The notes under the pieces were generated by a model, which was not told the DNA's origin, did not search any database, and saw only the letters and a program-made list of their open reading frames with translations. Shown piece after piece: positions 27,816 to 37,885 of a stretch of 64,000 nt of DNA. Each line of letters opens with the position of its first letter. Positions within the stretch are counted from its first letter, which is position 1. Both the position numbers and the translations under genes were made by a program. The DNA comes from Phocaeicola_A sp036804505 (GTDB lineage Bacteria; Bacteroidota; Bacteroidia; Bacteroidales; Bacteroidaceae): assembly GCA_036804505.1 (NCBI GenBank), contig DAIRSI010000006.1:62001-126000 (forward strand), in the 5' to 3' direction.

Positions 27816-30800
27816 ATGTTCAAAAAACTTGCAACTATAGTATGCCTACTTGTACAAATAATTTGTATACCAACAATTTTTGCTGATTCAAGGAACTCAT
27901 ACTCCGGGAGCAACACAGATGTCATCAAAGGGTTACCTCCAAACACGCAATGCGTGTTCAGTCATTATTCCACAGAAAATGGTCTTTCTCAAAACAAAAT
28001 CATGTACATGCTACAAGACCACCAAGGATTCATGTGGTTTGCTACCTGGGATGGATTAAGCCGCTTTGACGGATATGATTTTATTACTTACAAAGCAAGT
28101 CCCAACAACAATGTTTGTCTGACGAGTAACCGTATTGACTGGATAGGAGAAGACAAACAAGGCTATATTTGGCTTCTGTCATTTGACAAACGCCCATTTC
28201 GCTTTAACCCTAAAAGAGGTTCTTTTGAAAATGTAATGCCAAAAGGAGTTGAAGATGCAAACATAAAACAAATAAAAATATTAAACAACAATATCATTTG
28301 GCTCCTTTCAAATAATAGTGCATATAGAATCATTTTAAGAAACAAAGGTAAATTCGAAGTAATATGGCACGAAAATAAAAAAGTCCAGTCAGTTTGTCTG
28401 GATTCAAAACAGAATGAATGGGTCTTGACTGATAATGGAATAAGTTTATTCCATCCTCATAGCCATTCACCTCAAGATTTCTTCATAAACAAAAAAGATC
28501 CTAAAGAAAATCTAGAGTTTTTTTCTATTTGTGAACGAAACAGCCATGTTTATATCAGCTCAAACAAAGGCCTACTATGGAAATATGATGAAAATAGCAA
28601 ACGTTTCACTCCGATTAAGCTACCTACTTCAGAAACAATTAATGATGTGGGTGCTTTAGGCAAATATCTGATTGTAGCAACAACAGCTAAAAAAGGTTTT
28701 TACATTTATGATACTCGCTCAGGCCATATCTTTTCATATACCGAAAAACAAATAGGAGAATTAAAAGACCTTGATATAAAATCTGTATATGTGGACAGAA
28801 AAGACTTGATCTGGTTTAATGTACAAAATCTCAACACAGTATGTCGCTTTAATTTCTTAAATGGTCAATTCAACAAAGATATTCTTAAGAATGAGCTGGG
28901 TGAATCCGTAAATTCAAATCCTAACTTCCACATTCATGAAGATATTTATGGAAATCTTTGGATTCAGCCACGTAATGGTAATTTTTCATTGTATGACAGA
29001 AAAAACAATTGTCTGGTTCCTTTTTTCAATGACTATGATTCACCTTCCTGGCGTTTTTCAGATAAACTTCATGCAGCAATGAGTGACCGTCAGGGAAATT
29101 TATGGCTTTGTACACATTCAAAAGGACTTGAAAAAATTTCATTTATTCATAAACAATTCGAGTTCAAGATAATCAGTAATTTGAAAAAAGGAGCATTGGC
29201 AAATTCCGTGAGAACGATGTATCAAGATCAGAAAGGGAATTTCTGGTTTGGCTTGAAAAACGGTCAAATTTCCGTCTTTGACATTCATTGGAGTTACCTT
29301 GGATATTTGACGGAACAAGGAACCATTTCAAAACAAGGAGTTCCCATTGACGGAGTTGCTTACAGCATCATGCAAGACCACCGCGGTATTATGTGGATTG
29401 GCACTCGTGGTAAAGGGCTCTTGCAAATGAACGAAAAAAGCCCTTTTCATTATGAAATAAAACGCTACATTCATAAAGAAAATGATATCTACAGCATCAG
29501 CGACAACAGTATATACAGTCTTTATGAAGACCGTTTCGGACATGTTTGGGTAGGGACCTTCGGTGGAGGCCTCAACTATATAGACCAAGAGACCGAAGCA
29601 AGAGACACAAACGACCGACTGCGTTTTATCCACTATCATAATAATTTAAAAAACTTCCCTTCTTCTTGCATAGAAATACGGCAGATATGTCCTGATAAAG
29701 CCGGTAATATATGGTTGGGAACAACACAAGGAGCAGTTTGTTTCAAGTCGCAGTTTAAGATTCCGGAGAACATCTATTTTCAACGATACAAAAGGCGTCC
29801 CGGAAATAACAATACTTTAGCAAACAATGATATATTTGATGTGGTTTGTACAAAAAAAGGGGAAATATTCTTTGCAACATTCGGTGGGGGGTTGAGTCGG
29901 CTTATACATTATCCAAACGGGAAAGTGTCATTCAAGTCATATACAAGACGAAATGATATTCCCAGTGATGTATTAATCTCTGCAGTGGAGGATAACGAAG
30001 GCTTTTTATGGATTGCAAGTGATAACGGGCTTTGCCGGTTTGATCCAATCAACAACCATTGCGAAAACTTCAGCGGTTTCACTCTCGGACAGACGGATAT
30101 ACAATATGACGAATCATCAGCAATGAAAGATCGCTCCGGACGTCTCTATTTTGGAACAGGACGCGGCTACATTTCATTTTCCCCGAAGCAAATCAAAAAA
30201 AGTTCCTTTATTCCTCCTATCGTTTTTTCACATCTGTACGTGCAACAATCAGAAGCGGAACCCGACAAGGATGATTCACCACTATCAGAAAACATAAATT
30301 ATTCAGACAAAGTCACACTGAAACCGTCAGATAAGATTTTTTCCATTGTATTTTCCGCCTTGGATTTATCCGATAATACAAACATAAAATATATGTATAT
30401 GCTGGATGGGTTCGACAAGAACTGGCAATTGGCCGCAAACGGACAACACCAGGCAACATACACTAATTTGCCAAAAGGAACATATACGTTCCGAGTTCGT
30501 TCTACTAATGCAGACGGAATCTGGATTCCCAATGAAAGAGCACTTTCCATCACAATGAAACCTACCTTTTGGGAAACTTATTGGGCTTATGGTCTTTATT
30601 TTCTTATTTTGACAGCCATTACATGCATAATCGCTTACATACTATTTATTATTTATCGATTGAAACATGAAGTGAGCATTGAAAAACAGATTGCTGAAAT
30701 CAAATTACGTTTTTTCACAAACATATCCCATGAACTGCGCACACCTCTCACCCTGATTTCCGCCCCTCTCGAATGTGCCATAGACGATAAGCAACTCACT

Positions 30801-32264
30801 CCTCTGACAAAGCAACACCTTATGACGGTGAAACAAAATACATCACGCATGCTTAATTTAGTAGATCAGATTCTTGACTTCAGAAAAATACAAAATCATA
30901 AAATGAAGCTATGCGTACAAAGAACTGACATTGTTACCTATGTCCGTAACATTACTGAAAACTTTCAAGCGCTTGCCGATGAACATCATATTGACCTGAT
31001 TTTCGAAAGTGAAAAAGACAGTATTTTCATCTGGGTTGATACTGACAAACTGGAAAAAATCATTTTCAATCTTATTTCAAATGCTTTTAAATATACACTT
31101 GATGGAAAGACAATACAAATATTTATCTATGAAAATGAACAAAATGTATCTATAGAAGTGAAAGATAACGGAATCGGGATTCCGGAAAATAAGAAGAATT
31201 TCTTATTCAAGAGATTTGAAAATCATCTAAACGGCGATTACTTTACCACACAAAGTACAGGTATTGGACTATCTCTCGTGAAAGAGTTGGCAGATTTGCA
31301 CAAAGCATCTATCAGTTTCGAAAGCAGACAAGGACAAGGATCTACATTTACAGTTAGTTTTAAAAAAGGAAAAGATTATTTTGATGATACTGTGGAATAT
31401 ATACTAAATGACGGAATCGGAGATAAAGAAGAAAAAGAATCTGCCATAAAAACAGAAAATACAGACGACGAAACCAAAAACAGGTTTTTACTGATTGTCG
31501 AAGATGACAGCGAATTACGCAAATTCTTGAAAAGTCTCTTTTCCTCATCCTTCAAAGTTTATGAGGCTTCCAATGGAGAGGAGGGATTGGAACAGGCCCA
31601 ACAAATAATCCCTGATATCATAATCAGCGATGTCATGATGACTAAAATGGACGGACTGGAGATGACAAAGCGACTTAGAACAGACATCAGCACCAGCCAT
31701 ATTCCTGTTATTCTGCTGACAGCCAAAGCTATGATTGAAAACAAACTGGAAGGACTTGAAACCGGGGCTGACGATTATATCACAAAACCATTCAGTGCAT
31801 CCTATCTTAAAGCAAGAGTAGAAAATCTTTTATTGCAACGTATCAAATTACGGAACTTGTTTACAGCAAACTTGCTGAATCTGAACAAAAATGAAAAGCC
31901 AGTAATGACTACCGGCATTACGCAAAATGACCAAGACTTTATAGCTAAAGTAACGGATGCTATCGAGAAAAACATAGATAACAGCGGATTCACAGTTGAA
32001 GATTTAGTTAAAGGATTCGCCATGAGTCGTACCGTCTTTTTTAAAAAGCTCAAAGTCTTAACAGGATTATCTCCTATCGAATTTATCCGTACCATGCGAA
32101 TCAGGCGGGCAGCCCAGCTTATTGAAACATCAGATTTCAATATGTCACAAATATCTTACATGGTTGGTATAAACGGCAGCAGGTATTTCAGCCGATGCTT
32201 TAAACAAATGTACGGGCTTTCACCAACTGAATATAAAGATAAATTAAAAAGGGAAACCGAATAA
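27816..32264 (+). CDS. Hybrid two-component system (HTCS) regulator
   Basis: One-protein sensor and transcription factor of 1482 aa. Order: signal peptide (to about 23); two seven-bladed beta-propellers of Reg_prop repeats about 45-800 (recurring FMWFATWDGLSRFDG, IMWIGTRGKGL, HVWVGTFGGGLN and FLWIASDNGLCRFD motifs); a Y_Y_Y domain about 830-915; one membrane segment about 922-948; HisKA with the phospho-accepting His972 in FTNISHELRTPL; HATPase about 1075-1190 (NLISNAFKYT, DNGIGIPENK); a receiver about 1222-1340 with Asp1272 in SDVMMTKMDG; and an AraC-type helix-turn-helix about 1385-1482. It should bind a specific oligosaccharide in the periplasm and activate the upstream operon, probably through the direct repeat at 17019. 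It is followed tail-to-tail by GH28, 22 nt away. Confidence 0.96.
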   Translation: MFKKLATIVCLLVQIICIPTIFADSRNSYSGSNTDVIKGLPPNTQCVFSHYSTENGLSQNKIMYMLQDHQGFMWFATWDGLSRFDGYDFITYKASPNNNVCLTSNRIDWIGEDKQGYIWLLSFDKRPFRFNPKRGSFENVMPKGVEDANIKQIKILNNNIIWLLSNNSAYRIILRNKGKFEVIWHENKKVQSVCLDSKQNEWVLTDNGISLFHPHSHSPQDFFINKKDPKENLEFFSICERNSHVYISSNKGLLWKYDENSKRFTPIKLPTSETINDVGALGKYLIVATTAKKGFYIYDTRSGHIFSYTEKQIGELKDLDIKSVYVDRKDLIWFNVQNLNTVCRFNFLNGQFNKDILKNELGESVNSNPNFHIHEDIYGNLWIQPRNGNFSLYDRKNNCLVPFFNDYDSPSWRFSDKLHAAMSDRQGNLWLCTHSKGLEKISFIHKQFEFKIISNLKKGALANSVRTMYQDQKGNFWFGLKNGQISVFDIHWSYLGYLTEQGTISKQGVPIDGVAYSIMQDHRGIMWIGTRGKGLLQMNEKSPFHYEIKRYIHKENDIYSISDNSIYSLYEDRFGHVWVGTFGGGLNYIDQETEARDTNDRLRFIHYHNNLKNFPSSCIEIRQICPDKAGNIWLGTTQGAVCFKSQFKIPENIYFQRYKRRPGNNNTLANNDIFDVVCTKKGEIFFATFGGGLSRLIHYPNGKVSFKSYTRRNDIPSDVLISAVEDNEGFLWIASDNGLCRFDPINNHCENFSGFTLGQTDIQYDESSAMKDRSGRLYFGTGRGYISFSPKQIKKSSFIPPIVFSHLYVQQSEAEPDKDDSPLSENINYSDKVTLKPSDKIFSIVFSALDLSDNTNIKYMYMLDGFDKNWQLAANGQHQATYTNLPKGTYTFRVRSTNADGIWIPNERALSITMKPTFWETYWAYGLYFLILTAITCIIAYILFIIYRLKHEVSIEKQIAEIKLRFFTNISHELRTPLTLISAPLECAIDDKQLTPLTKQHLMTVKQNTSRMLNLVDQILDFRKIQNHKMKLCVQRTDIVTYVRNITENFQALADEHHIDLIFESEKDSIFIWVDTDKLEKIIFNLISNAFKYTLDGKTIQIFIYENEQNVSIEVKDNGIGIPENKKNFLFKRFENHLNGDYFTTQSTGIGLSLVKELADLHKASISFESRQGQGSTFTVSFKKGKDYFDDTVEYILNDGIGDKEEKESAIKTENTDDETKNRFLLIVEDDSELRKFLKSLFSSSFKVYEASNGEEGLEQAQQIIPDIIISDVMMTKMDGLEMTKRLRTDISTSHIPVILLTAKAMIENKLEGLETGADDYITKPFSASYLKARVENLLLQRIKLRNLFTANLLNLNKNEKPVMTTGITQNDQDFIAKVTDAIEKNIDNSGFTVEDLVKGFAMSRTVFFKKLKVLTGLSPIEFIRTMRIRRAAQLIETSDFNMSQISYMVGINGSRYFSRCFKQMYGLSPTEYKDKLKRETE

Positions 32265-32286
32265 ATATGGATTTCCCCACTCTATA

Positions 32287-33627
32287 TCAGAATGTTTGCG
32301 ATATCTCGTTTACCTTTACATTTTCCATCTTTGAATTCAAGAAAGCATCCTTATCCCAAGACGGGTTTTCTGTCTTTACAACAATGTCTTTGAATTGGAA
32401 ACCCGATAGATCATACTCCTTATCATTTCTTGAGGCATCAATAAATCTATCGCATTCAAGATGCAAATCACGTAAGGTTATACCGGTCCCATATGATTTC
32501 GGGATTTCGGTTTTTCCTTTCAAGTCGAAAAACTGTTTCCATGAAGTAACACTGAACATAGCTCTACAAAAGCCTTTGACCCTCTCTACCGTAATATTCT
32601 CATAATGCTGGGGAGTATCAGGTCTCATCTTCAACAGCAATAAAGAACTTCCCCCGTTTACCTGGCAATCGCGCATCAGCACATTGGAAACTCTTACCGA
32701 TTCACTGCCACAAGTCATACATGAACCCGAGGTATGATCGAAAATACAATTTTCTACCAATATATTCGTATTAGGCCCATTATTAGGATCCTTATCGGCT
32801 TCAGGTCCCTTCCCTCCTTTGAAACAGATAGCATCATCATTGACTGTAATCCTGCAACCTTTAATCAAAAAGTTAGAACATACATCCATATCTATGCCAT
32901 CGGCACTTGCTGACGCAATGGGTCTGACTGGAGAATATATTCTGAGATTTATCAATTTCACATGATCACAACGGTAGTAATGACTTGTCCAAAAGGGAGA
33001 GTTCTGCAAAGTCACATCTGCTATCTGCACATTCTTGCAATTGGACACATATAGAAGACGCGGACGCATTTCGTCCTTATTCGTACATTGCGGATTCCAT
33101 TGGCGGCGAAGACGGAACGCTTTCCAATAAGGAGTTCCGTTACCATCAATCGTCCCACTCCCACTGATAGTAAAGCCATTCAGTTTCTCGGCATTAATCA
33201 GTGCACCAAAATACTTGCAGTACTGTCCTTCTATCCGCGTCATAATTAGAGGAAAATCCAAGATACTTTCACTACCGAGAAGAACAGCCCCTCGAGTCAG
33301 ATACAAATGTGTGCCTTGCTTAAAGAATAATGATCCACTTTTGTAAATACCTTCCGGAATGAAAATTACTCCGCCTCCCGAAGCAGCAGCCTTATCAATA
33401 ACAGACTGTATCAATGCTGTCTGAACGATGTTCGGATCACTTATCGCTCCGAAATCAGCAATATTATAAACTTTACCCAACGAATCCAACGGAATGGCTT
33501 TATCTTGAATAAACCATTCTGCAACAGGTTCACCATTAGGAAAAACATCTTGTCTGATTTTCTTATTCTTTGCCTCCGATGGTAATAAAATACTTAATCC
33601 AAGCAATAAAAGCAATAAATTTTTCAT
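32287..33627 (-). CDS. GH28 polygalacturonase-like enzyme
   Basis: Second GH28 beta-helix enzyme of the window, about 446 aa. After a signal peptide (MKNLLLLLLGLSILLPSEA) come LGKVYNIADFGAISDPNIVQ, the GGGVIFIPEGIYKSGSLFF segment, TISGSGTIDGNGTPYWKAF, then the catalytic acids in ADGIDMDVCSN and VNDDAICFKGG. The classical Gly-His-Gly is replaced by the region GSCMTCGSES. It is only distantly similar to the GH28 at 5850. The start at 33627 was chosen; the longer frame runs back into the thioredoxin gene. It lies 25 nt after the TlpA-like gene and appears to be the last gene of the kinase-thioredoxin-GH28 operon. The substrate is a galacturonan of unknown exact type. Confidence 0.88.
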   Translation of the reverse strand: MKNLLLLLLGLSILLPSEAKNKKIRQDVFPNGEPVAEWFIQDKAIPLDSLGKVYNIADFGAISDPNIVQTALIQSVIDKAAASGGGVIFIPEGIYKSGSLFFKQGTHLYLTRGAVLLGSESILDFPLIMTRIEGQYCKYFGALINAEKLNGFTISGSGTIDGNGTPYWKAFRLRRQWNPQCTNKDEMRPRLLYVSNCKNVQIADVTLQNSPFWTSHYYRCDHVKLINLRIYSPVRPIASASADGIDMDVCSNFLIKGCRITVNDDAICFKGGKGPEADKDPNNGPNTNILVENCIFDHTSGSCMTCGSESVRVSNVLMRDCQVNGGSSLLLLKMRPDTPQHYENITVERVKGFCRAMFSVTSWKQFFDLKGKTEIPKSYGTGITLRDLHLECDRFIDASRNDKEYDLSGFQFKDIVVKTENPSWDKDAFLNSKMENVKVNEISQTF

Positions 33628-33652
33628 GATTTGATTTGTTATGTAGTATTCT

Positions 33653-34207
33653 TTATTTCTCCAGCATTTCATTGATTTTTTTTACCAGAGAAGAAAATTC
33701 TTCTTCATTGTAAAGACGGGTAAGCTTCACTATTTTTCCTTCTTTATCAATCAGTACATTACGTGTAACTCCCGCGCCACGGTCAGCAAATTTTGCAAAA
33801 ATATTTGAATCCGGATCTAGTCCCATCGGATAAGTTATTTGCGTCTGCTTAATAAAAAGTTTAACTTGTTCCAGCGGCTCATTCCGATCTATCCCTATCA
33901 ACACAAAATCTGCATTATCCTTATGAGCCTGCCAGATATCCCGTTCGATAAAGGGCATCTCTTTTCGGCAGACGCTACACCAACTGGCAGTAAACTGAAG
34001 CATGACAATCTTTCCTTTTAACTCTGATAAAGTTATAACTCTCCCATCCGTTAATTTGACAGTAAAATCAGGAGCTTTATCACCGACTTTTACTAAATAC
34101 CCCCTGTCTTCCACAGGCGATGATAATACTGTATCAGGTTCATTACCATAGACTTTGATGAATGCAAAAACCGATAATAGTATATACAACAAGATAAACT
34201 TTTTCAT
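33653..34207 (-). CDS. TlpA/ResA-like periplasmic thioredoxin
   Basis: Exported thiol-disulfide protein of 184 aa. A signal peptide (MKKFILLYILLSVFAFIKVYG) precedes a thioredoxin domain that begins VGDKAPDFTVKLTDGRVITL, with active site SWCSVCRKEMP, then DFVLIGIDRNEP and a YPMGLDPDSNIFAKFADRGAGVTRNVLID segment holding the cis-Pro region equivalent. It is a TlpA/AhpC-TSA type reductase. It starts 10 nt after the sensor kinase stop and ends 25 nt before GH28, so the three genes are probably co-transcribed. A thioredoxin next to a pectinase may keep a cysteine-rich partner in the right redox state, but this is a guess. The family call is firm. Confidence 0.88.
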   Translation of the reverse strand: MKKFILLYILLSVFAFIKVYGNEPDTVLSSPVEDRGYLVKVGDKAPDFTVKLTDGRVITLSELKGKIVMLQFTASWCSVCRKEMPFIERDIWQAHKDNADFVLIGIDRNEPLEQVKLFIKQTQITYPMGLDPDSNIFAKFADRGAGVTRNVLIDKEGKIVKLTRLYNEEEFSSLVKKINEMLEK

Positions 34208-34217
34208 ATTCTTTATT

Positions 34218-36587
34218 TTATTTATTTAAAGGTAACCAGACCCAAAAAGTAGATCCTACGCCAATTTCGGACACCACACCTATTTTACCGCCACATCTTT
34301 CTACTATAGCCTTACATATAGGCAACCCCAATCCTACTCCTTGCTTGAATGAGTTTAATTTTTCAAAGCGTTCAAACACCTTGCTTTGATAAGCTTCAGG
34401 AATGCCGGCCCCTGTGTCTTCCACCGACAACTTTATTCCATCACAAACACAACGATAACTCATTTTTACGTATCCTTTATCAGTATACTTGAAAGCATTC
34501 GTTACAAAATTAGTCAAAATCTGCATAATTCGATTATAATCCGTTTGAACTATACAAGGATTGGCAGGCACATCGCAAATAAACTCCACGTTGGAATTCC
34601 GGGACAACTTCATAAGAGAAGAGTGAGACACCTTGAATAAGTCCGTCAGATTCACCTCCGTAACATGAAAATCCATCGAACCCGATTCCATCTTTGAAAA
34701 ATCAAGAATATCACTAATCAGGTTCAAAAGCACATCGCTGTTTCTGTCAATCAAATCCTTGCATTCTTCCCTTTCGGATTTATCCTCGATTTCATCAATT
34801 AAGCGGGAGAAACCAACAATGGCATTCAAAGGTGTCCGTATCTCATGACTCATATTCGCTAGGAATTCCGATTTTAATCGATCAGACTCCTGTGCCTTTA
34901 TTTTTTCCTGTTCCAGTCTATGCTGAATTCTTATTAAATCCGTATTATCTTTTCTCATCCCGACATACTTGATTACAAGGCCTGTCTTTTTATCAATTTC
35001 GAAAGGAGTACATGTTGTATTGAAATAATGCCAATCTTCATCACTAGGAAGCTTGGCTCTGAAATTTACTGCAAAAGATTTGTTCTCTCCTTTGAGAATA
35101 TACCTTGCTTGATCGATGAATTGTTGAATATCATCCGGATGGATAAAACTCTTTAGTTTGAATGCATCCATCAGGTTTGATGTATTATAATTATTAAACC
35201 GGTCATTATATGATTTAAAAAGTTGGGTTTTAACATCAAATTCCCAAAAAGACAAATCAGCTGATTTCATGGCATATTCAGCTTTTTCAACAGCTTCTTG
35301 CTCTCTTCTCTGACTGATTATCAAATCCGTTACATCACGATGTGTACCAATAATACTAATTACATCTCCATTTCCATTACGAGCCACCGTTATTATTTTT
35401 TCGATGTATCTCCAATTATCTGTTTTTGTATAATCAATACGGAAACATACCGGTCTTTCAGGCAAAATTCCGACAGAAGCCTTGAGAATAAGTTCACGAT
35501 AAGCTTGTTGGTCATCAGGATGAAACATGGCCACTTCATCTTCAAAAGCACGCCCTTCCGGAGGAAACATATCACAATCTATATTATAATATTTTTTATG
35601 TATGACATCAAATCCCCACACGATAATTCCACCGGCACTTAATACCAATTTCAACCGGTTGTTTTGATTCAACAACTGTTTTTTTGCATTATAAATTTTC
35701 TTTCTGAGCAAATAGGCCACCACATACAAAATAAGTACTACTACAAGTAGTAAGAACACTATAAAATAGATGATATATGATAATTGGGTCGGCCCGTATT
35801 CATTGAACCATTTGTTATAAATTCTATCATAACTCCCGTCTTTGCGTATCATATAAAACACTTTGGCGATACAGTCAAGCATCTGTTCGTCATTTCCGGC
35901 AAAGCAGAGTTCAATAGGAGTGATACCGATATCTTTTACCATCAGGTTAAGAAGTCCATATTTATTAATGTAGTATTTGGCAGCATCACCTTCACAAAGC
36001 ATGACATCAAAATGTCCCTTGGATAACAGAATCAACCCTTCGCTCAAATTCTGCACATAACTTATGCCGGAATATATACCTTCTCTTAAAACCAGTTCAT
36101 TGGAATAAGTCCCTTTTTCAAGAACAAGTTTTCTCCCCTTAATATCTTGAATTGTATTAATTGCACTGCGATTCTTTATGTATACCGCGCACAAGGTAGT
36201 ATACTTTATGGTAGGACCGAACTTATATTTCTTTGCCCGGACATTACTGTACATCAGACTTACTACATCTGCTTTATGGTTTATTAAATCAGAAAGAGAC
36301 GATGACCAGTTCTTTAGCTCAATGCTATACTGAACACCCATCCTTTCAAAAATGTACTTGATAAGATCCACATTAAAACCGTCCGGCTCACCCTTATCAT
36401 TAATAAATTCATACGGAGGAAAATTCCGATTACCCTTATAAATTATTCTACGAATTTGAGCCGATTTCTTGATTGTGCAATTCTGGGATACACTGCCGGC
36501 CGATAAGGAATCTTCTTGATAGTGGCCTGCCCTAATGGGAATGCCCGCAATCAGAAACAATAATATGCACATCCATTTTCTTCTCAT
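34218..36587 (-). CDS. Sensor histidine kinase with periplasmic solute-binding domain
   Basis: Membrane kinase of 789 aa. Order: signal peptide; a bacterial extracellular solute-binding domain of the family 3 (polar amino acid) type about 45-265 (FPPYEFINDKGEPDGFNVDL, then IKGRKLVLEKGTYSNELVL); one membrane helix about 268-294; PAS/PAC domains about 305-430 and 440-560; HisKA with His581 in FLANMSHEIRTPLNA; HATPase to the end (NFVTNAFKYTDKG, EDTGAGIPEA, GVGLGLPICKAIV). There is no receiver or DNA-binding domain, and no response regulator gene is adjacent, so the output partner is unknown. It heads an operon with a thioredoxin and GH28. The ligand could be an amino acid, a small organic acid or a sugar acid. 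Confidence 0.92.
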   Translation of the reverse strand: MRRKWMCILLFLIAGIPIRAGHYQEDSLSAGSVSQNCTIKKSAQIRRIIYKGNRNFPPYEFINDKGEPDGFNVDLIKYIFERMGVQYSIELKNWSSSLSDLINHKADVVSLMYSNVRAKKYKFGPTIKYTTLCAVYIKNRSAINTIQDIKGRKLVLEKGTYSNELVLREGIYSGISYVQNLSEGLILLSKGHFDVMLCEGDAAKYYINKYGLLNLMVKDIGITPIELCFAGNDEQMLDCIAKVFYMIRKDGSYDRIYNKWFNEYGPTQLSYIIYFIVFLLLVVVLILYVVAYLLRKKIYNAKKQLLNQNNRLKLVLSAGGIIVWGFDVIHKKYYNIDCDMFPPEGRAFEDEVAMFHPDDQQAYRELILKASVGILPERPVCFRIDYTKTDNWRYIEKIITVARNGNGDVISIIGTHRDVTDLIISQRREQEAVEKAEYAMKSADLSFWEFDVKTQLFKSYNDRFNNYNTSNLMDAFKLKSFIHPDDIQQFIDQARYILKGENKSFAVNFRAKLPSDEDWHYFNTTCTPFEIDKKTGLVIKYVGMRKDNTDLIRIQHRLEQEKIKAQESDRLKSEFLANMSHEIRTPLNAIVGFSRLIDEIEDKSEREECKDLIDRNSDVLLNLISDILDFSKMESGSMDFHVTEVNLTDLFKVSHSSLMKLSRNSNVEFICDVPANPCIVQTDYNRIMQILTNFVTNAFKYTDKGYVKMSYRCVCDGIKLSVEDTGAGIPEAYQSKVFERFEKLNSFKQGVGLGLPICKAIVERCGGKIGVVSEIGVGSTFWVWLPLNK

Positions 36588-36635
36588 ATTATCAACAGGT
36601 CAAAAGGTTGAAATAAAGTTGCATTCCCACATAAT

Positions 36636-36701
36636 AAATTCTTATTATGCCTAATAAGAATTTCGTTATGATATCCAACTCACCACTCTTTTGCAAAAGT
36701 A
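36636..36701 (-). promoter_or_regulatory. Kinase operon promoter element and leader hairpin
   Basis: On the minus strand a -7 box TACTTTTG (36694-36701) lies about 107 nt before the kinase start. The predicted leader contains a perfect 12-bp palindrome (36636-36647 with 36652-36663) around the tetraloop tgcc. The stem is AT-rich and has no T-tail, so it is more likely an operator or RNA control element than a terminator. Confidence 0.45.
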
Positions 36702-36783
36702 AAAAAAAATCAATATACTATATCATTATCTCCGAAAATTATTAATAAAACTATATAAGGATAAATATACCGGACATTTTGCA

Positions 36784-36791
36784 TACATTTG
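36784..36791 (+). promoter_or_regulatory. -7 promoter element before the Gfo/Idh oxidoreductase
   Basis: TACATTTG matches TAnnTTTG 36 nt upstream of the start at 36828. The ideal -33 position has no TTTG. Confidence 0.4.
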
Positions 36792-36827
36792 CCATCAGAA
36801 AAAGTCATTCATTAAATATACATCTAT

Positions 36828-37880
36828 ATGAAAACAATTAAAACAGGATTGGCGGCTTTCGGAATGTCGGGACAGGTTTTTCATGCCCCCTTCATTGAAG
36901 CCAATCCAAACTTTGAATTGTCCGTAATCACAGAACGCAGCAAGAATCTTTCTCAAGAATTGTATCCTAATGCACATATCGTGCGTAGTTTTGATGAATT
37001 ACTCGCATCGGATGTGGAACTTGTTATTGTCAACACTCCTGACATAACCCATTTTGATTTTGCCAAGAAAGCTCTGGAAGCCGGTAAGCATGTCATTGTT
37101 GAAAAACCTTTTACTACAACGGAATACCAAGCAAAAGAGCTGATAGATCTTGCCAAGAAAAAAAGACTGATGCTGAGTGTTTTTCAAAACAGGAGATTAG
37201 ATTCTGATTTTCTGACTGTAAAGCAGATTATCGATTACGATGTCTTGGGCAGATTGGTTGAATTCGAATCTACTTTTTCACGATACCGCAACTACATAAA
37301 ACCAGATACCTGGAAAGAAACCGGCAAGGTGGGTGAAGGTCTTATCTATAATTTAGGATCACATATCATTGACCAGGCGCTCCAGCTTTTTGGAATGCCC
37401 GAAGCAATTTTTGCCGATATATCGACTTTGCGCACGAATGGCAACGTAGATGATTATTTTATCATACATCTCCTGCATCCCATCAATGCCCCAGAGGTCA
37501 AAATCACTTTAAAGTCAAGCTATCTGATGTGTGAAGCCGAACCGCGCTTTGTACTTCACGGCACTGAAGGTTCTTACGTAAAATACGGGACAGACCGACA
37601 GGAAGCTAACCTTACAGCAGGAATGAAACCTTATTCTCCCGATTGGGGAAAAGAAGAGGAAAGCACATGGGGACTTTTGCACACAGAAAAAGACGGATTG
37701 ACTGTTAAGGGAAAATATCCTTCTTTACCCGGTAATTACGGAGATTTTTATGACAATGTTTTTCTGCATTTACGTTGTGACGGAATTCTCCTGAGCGATG
37801 CCGAAGGTGTTTTGCCTGTTATCCGACTGATTGAAGCGGCAGTGAAAAGCAGCCGCGAGCAAATCATCGTCCAACTATAG
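36828..37880 (+). CDS. Gfo/Idh/MocA-family NAD(P)-dependent oxidoreductase
   Basis: Cytoplasmic sugar or inositol dehydrogenase-like enzyme of 350 aa. The Rossmann nucleotide-binding segment is LAAFGMSGQVFHAPF at the N-terminus, followed by VIVNTPDITHFDFAKKALEAGK and the family signature HVIVEKPFTTT. The C-terminal substrate-binding half holds EGLIYNLGSHIIDQALQLFG with the usual His. Enzymes with the GxSGxxFHxPF start are generally sugar or scyllo-inositol dehydrogenases, but the substrate cannot be named. No signal peptide. It stands alone, transcribed away from the kinase operon and convergent with the asparaginase gene 5 nt away. Confidence 0.88.
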   Translation: MKTIKTGLAAFGMSGQVFHAPFIEANPNFELSVITERSKNLSQELYPNAHIVRSFDELLASDVELVIVNTPDITHFDFAKKALEAGKHVIVEKPFTTTEYQAKELIDLAKKKRLMLSVFQNRRLDSDFLTVKQIIDYDVLGRLVEFESTFSRYRNYIKPDTWKETGKVGEGLIYNLGSHIIDQALQLFGMPEAIFADISTLRTNGNVDDYFIIHLLHPINAPEVKITLKSSYLMCEAEPRFVLHGTEGSYVKYGTDRQEANLTAGMKPYSPDWGKEEESTWGLLHTEKDGLTVKGKYPSLPGNYGDFYDNVFLHLRCDGILLSDAEGVLPVIRLIEAAVKSSREQIIVQL

Positions 37881-37885
37881 GCTGA

